34,964 bases of DNA, taken from NCBI GenBank assembly GCA_964550655.1, contig CAZKAQ010000026.1, positions 1 through 34,964 of the forward strand, in the 5' to 3' direction. The number at the start of each line of letters is the position of its first letter. The stretch's first letter is position 1. Position numbers and translations under genes: made by a program. This stretch comes from GCA-1730015 sp964550655. Its GTDB lineage: Bacteria > Pseudomonadota > Gammaproteobacteria > Granulosicoccales > Granulosicoccaceae. The notes under the pieces were generated by a model. The model worked only from the letters and a program-made list of their open reading frames with translations, had not been told where the DNA came from and did no database searches. Of this stretch, positions 32,394-34,964 are shown piece after piece.

Positions 32394-32939
32394 TTAAACT
32401 TCGCTCTTTAGCGTTTCTATAGTCAGATTGCCGTTGGTGTAGATGCAAATGTCGGCTGCAATACCAAGACTTTTTTCAACAATCTCACGAGCACCAAGCT
32501 CGGTGTTATCCAGTAGCGCACGGGCAGACGATTTTGCAAAGTCACCACCTGAGCCTATGGCAATCAAACCGTGCTCCGGCTCAATCACATCTCCGTTGCC
32601 GGAGATCACAAGCGAACACTTGCTATCTGCAACCGCGAGTAGTGCTTCCAGACGACGCAACATACGGTCTGTGCGCCAGTCTTTGGCCATCTCTACCGCC
32701 GCACGGGTAAGATTGCCGCCGAACTCCTCCAGTTTGCCCTCAAATCGTTCAAACAGAGTGAAAGCGTCAGCAGTACCGCCGGCAAACCCTGCCAGCACAC
32801 GATCCTTATAAAGCCGGCGTACTTTTCTTGCATTACCTTTCATGATGGCATTGCCCAGAGTCACCTGACCATCGCCACCAATCACCACTTCCGGCCCACG
32901 ACGGACAGACACTATGGTGGTACCCCGATATTGTTCCAA
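32394..32939 (-). CDS. hslV: HslV, peptidase subunit of the HslVU protease
   Basis: Proteasome-beta-type threonine peptidase of 181 residues. The active-site Thr is in GTTIVSVRR, exposed after removal of the leader MEQYRG. Further motifs are GGDGQVTLG, VRRLYKDRVLAGFAGGTADAFTLFE, KDWRTDRMLRRLEALL and IAIGSGGDFAKSSARALL. The start is a TTG at 32939 with a clear AGGAG six bases upstream, which decides the start. It is first in the hslV-hslU-DUF971 unit. No convincing sigma-32 promoter could be recognised in the 90 bases upstream. Confidence 0.96.
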   Translation of the reverse strand: MEQYRGTTIVSVRRGPEVVIGGDGQVTLGNAIMKGNARKVRRLYKDRVLAGFAGGTADAFTLFERFEGKLEEFGGNLTRAAVEMAKDWRTDRMLRRLEALLAVADSKCSLVISGNGDVIEPEHGLIAIGSGGDFAKSSARALLDNTELGAREIVEKSLGIAADICIYTNGNLTIETLKSEV

Positions 32940-33094
32940 ATCACTCTCCTGAACTCGTCAAAAAGCCAGTTTGCACTACACTCATTGTACGTGTTCGACG
33001 CTTTTAAAGTTAATCGGCAGATCACGTGATGACGCACCCACAGCAGTGTCCTCCGACACAAGCGGTGCGACCAAGCAAGCTATGTGGGAATACC

Positions 33095-34915
33095 ATGGGC
33101 AAAGTTCAAGAAGCACTGGCGAAAATACACAGAAAAGTAAATCCGACAGCAAAGCTGGCGGACAAGCTGCGCATACCTGCGCAACATAAGCATCAAAATT
33201 CCACCCTGCCGACTCAGGCATCAGCAGTTAAAAAATGGATCATCGCCCAGGGCGCGGCCAGCAGCAGTGCCAGCCGCACAAGCAATCCGGCCGGCGCAAA
33301 GGCGTTGCTGCGAGCTCTGCAGCACAGCAACCGGTCAATCTGCAAACCAACAGTACGATTTCAAATAATGGAAGAGTACGAAGTGCCATTCAGCCGCGCG
33401 ATGCAAGCGCTTGACATGCGTTACCTGTATCTGGATTTCCCAATGCAGCCTGAAGCGGAAAAGACGTTTTTACTGGCGGCGACTCTATGTCAGGAAATGG
33501 CATACGGCTATAAAATTATCATCGCCGACAGCCTTCGGTGCCGATCAGGCAACGACGAATCAAAAATTAAAATTATAGAAAGTGTGTTAAACAAAAACAC
33601 TGACAGAAACATACGATACCAGTCTTTGAAGTCAGCATTCAGACATCTGAATCAACTCGCACTACGTTATTCCCAAATAAATCGAGACTGGCCCGCCGAC
33701 ATCTGGCCGGATCTTAACTCGCTGGCAGAGGTCGCAATTTATGACAAAACCATTAACAAGATAGACCCTTTGGCAAATGAAATTGATCAGGCACAGACTA
33801 TTCAACAGCAGTACGCAAGCCTGTGTGCGCTGCATATTCTCGATCAAAAACAAATGACGCCTGAAGATGTACGATCCTTATTCATAAAACTGATCAGATA
33901 CTCAAACCTGATTACTATTCATAACAGTCAGCAACTGAGCAGTCATTCAGCAACGCAATACAGCATCGACGAAGATGGCCCTCCTGCTTTAACTGAATTC
34001 AGGTTGCAAAAAGCGGATACCTCACTGATGCACCTGGATCTGCGTGCACTACTGGTGAAATTAAATTCAGAAGAAGACGCCCAAACAACTACAGAGCCAC
34101 ACGTCAGGATGACACGCAAACATTCAAGAACAACCAGAGCCACTGAAATTTCAGCCACTAGCGGGCTGTCAGAAATCTACAAACGAATAAAACTCACACC
34201 ACCGGAAGAATATATAAAATCGCAGTTTACTAACCTGCGACAGTTGATTCAGGAAAAAGAACAGTCGAGTCTGGCAGAACAACATCAGATAAATCTGTTA
34301 AACCAGACAAACCTGCCCCAGGGCAAAACTTTTTTTGAAGTTGAAAATGAAAGTAACGGTGGATTTTGTCTCAGCTGGACTGGCAAGGGCTCATGCAAAA
34401 TACAGATTGGCGAGCTACTGGCCCATTGTTATTTCCATATAGATTATAAAAGTACGATTTTAGAAAGTGCAGGTCATGAACATATCAGCCCACTAAATCA
34501 GCGCCATCGAAATTTAGATGATGAAATAAGCTGGCATCTTTCTGTTGTCAGGTGGTTACGCACAGAAGCCGATGGCACACTACGTCTGGGAGTTGAGTCT
34601 CTAAGCCAGCATACCAAGGCGGTCGAGGTTGTACGCGGAATTAATCCGCAGCAAAATTCAAAGACCACAATCGACGCTTTGATGATTAACTATCAACCTA
34701 TAGACAGCAAAGCTCGTATGTTGATCCTGCCAAGGCAAAACTACAAAACCGGAGAAATCATCGCGTACAAAGATGGCCGAAGATTTCGCAAAGTAAAACT
34801 GATCGAGAAAGTGGAACTCTGTGGTGACTATCAGTGCTTTGCAACTAAAGCAGTTCAGGAACAGGTGATCAAACAGTTCTCAACCGAACACGATCACTAT
34901 CAAATGGCGGTCTAG
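33095..34915 (+). CDS. Large cytoplasmic protein with degenerate PilZ-like domain
   Basis: A protein of 606 residues with no signal peptide or membrane segments, not recognised as a named family. Residues up to about 375 are mostly helical. The C-terminal part resembles a PilZ fold: FFEVENESNGGFCLSW contains the [DN]xSxxG motif (N418-G423), followed by IQIGELLAHCYFH and then SVVRWLRTEADGTLRLGVESL, typical PilZ beta-strands. The RxxxR motif that contacts cyclic-di-GMP is not visible ahead of it, so binding is doubtful. Start: the ATG at 33095 has GGGA just upstream and begins MGKVQEALAKIHRKV; a GTG/ATG pair at 33026/33029 would add about 22 residues. It is divergent from hslV. Confidence 0.65.
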   Translation: MGKVQEALAKIHRKVNPTAKLADKLRIPAQHKHQNSTLPTQASAVKKWIIAQGAASSSASRTSNPAGAKALLRALQHSNRSICKPTVRFQIMEEYEVPFSRAMQALDMRYLYLDFPMQPEAEKTFLLAATLCQEMAYGYKIIIADSLRCRSGNDESKIKIIESVLNKNTDRNIRYQSLKSAFRHLNQLALRYSQINRDWPADIWPDLNSLAEVAIYDKTINKIDPLANEIDQAQTIQQQYASLCALHILDQKQMTPEDVRSLFIKLIRYSNLITIHNSQQLSSHSATQYSIDEDGPPALTEFRLQKADTSLMHLDLRALLVKLNSEEDAQTTTEPHVRMTRKHSRTTRATEISATSGLSEIYKRIKLTPPEEYIKSQFTNLRQLIQEKEQSSLAEQHQINLLNQTNLPQGKTFFEVENESNGGFCLSWTGKGSCKIQIGELLAHCYFHIDYKSTILESAGHEHISPLNQRHRNLDDEISWHLSVVRWLRTEADGTLRLGVESLSQHTKAVEVVRGINPQQNSKTTIDALMINYQPIDSKARMLILPRQNYKTGEIIAYKDGRRFRKVKLIEKVELCGDYQCFATKAVQEQVIKQFSTEHDHYQMAV

Positions 34916-34964
34916 GAGTCTGCGCGGCAGAAGTCTGTGTAGCGAGAACGCGCCATGGCGAGGG

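Overview
The window looks like a chromosomal segment of an aerobic, ubiquinone-respiring gammaproteobacterium, probably marine. The signs are the hslV-hslU-DUF971 and ubiE-ubiJ-ubiB order on the minus strand (ubiJ is essentially a proteobacterial gene), a DNA helicase II that reads as UvrD, and abundant exported and lipoprotein genes. Composition is close to balanced in the genes and AT-rich in several spacers. I cannot name the species. There are no phage, plasmid or CRISPR genes. The only mobile DNA I can support is a short inverted-repeat element with one complete and one degraded copy.

Layout. (1) 1-2.5 kb: a medium/long-chain acyl-CoA ligase of the AlkK/DmdB type and an M50 membrane protease, plus strand. 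(2) 2.7-6.5 kb, minus strand: a YegP-like DUF1508 protein, an exported HtrA-like protein that has lost its catalytic His and apparently its Asp, and an exported repeat protein with a peptidoglycan-binding tail. (3) 7.2-10.7 kb: uvrD, facing a PuuB-like FAD amine oxidase whose start codon lies 5 bp from the end of the 196-bp inverted-repeat element. (4) 11-14 kb: a YtkA-like protein and a cold-shock protein, an exported DUF4159 protein, and the tRNA hydroxylase trhO. (5) 14.2-18.7 kb, metabolism: an ArgE-like M20 deacylase, a class V PLP enzyme, an HpcH/HpaI aldolase and an APH-type kinase. (6) 18.7-20.7 kb: a TPR lipoprotein, a short HAMP membrane protein and tRNA-Sec (selC). (7) 20.7-26.5 kb: diaminopropionate ammonia-lyase, a stand-alone DUF2470 protein and a ferric-iron ABC transporter whose three genes are in mixed orientation around a good Fur-box match. 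(8) 26.9-33 kb: an acidic hypothetical protein, then ubiB, ubiJ, ubiE, DUF971, hslU and hslV, all minus strand. (9) 33-34.9 kb: a large cytoplasmic protein with a degenerate PilZ-like C-terminal domain.

How the genes connect. ubiE/J/B serve ubiquinone biosynthesis. hslVU is an ATP-dependent protease. The Fbp genes import ferric iron, and the neighbouring DUF2470 protein may belong to the same iron/heme theme. selC shows that the cell makes selenoproteins, although none is visible here. The most unusual items are the pseudoprotease, the 12-repeat Cys/Trp-punctuated envelope protein, the dispersed inverted-repeat family and its insertion against a start codon, and the degenerate PilZ protein. 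I did not find a convincing new multi-gene defence or mobile system.
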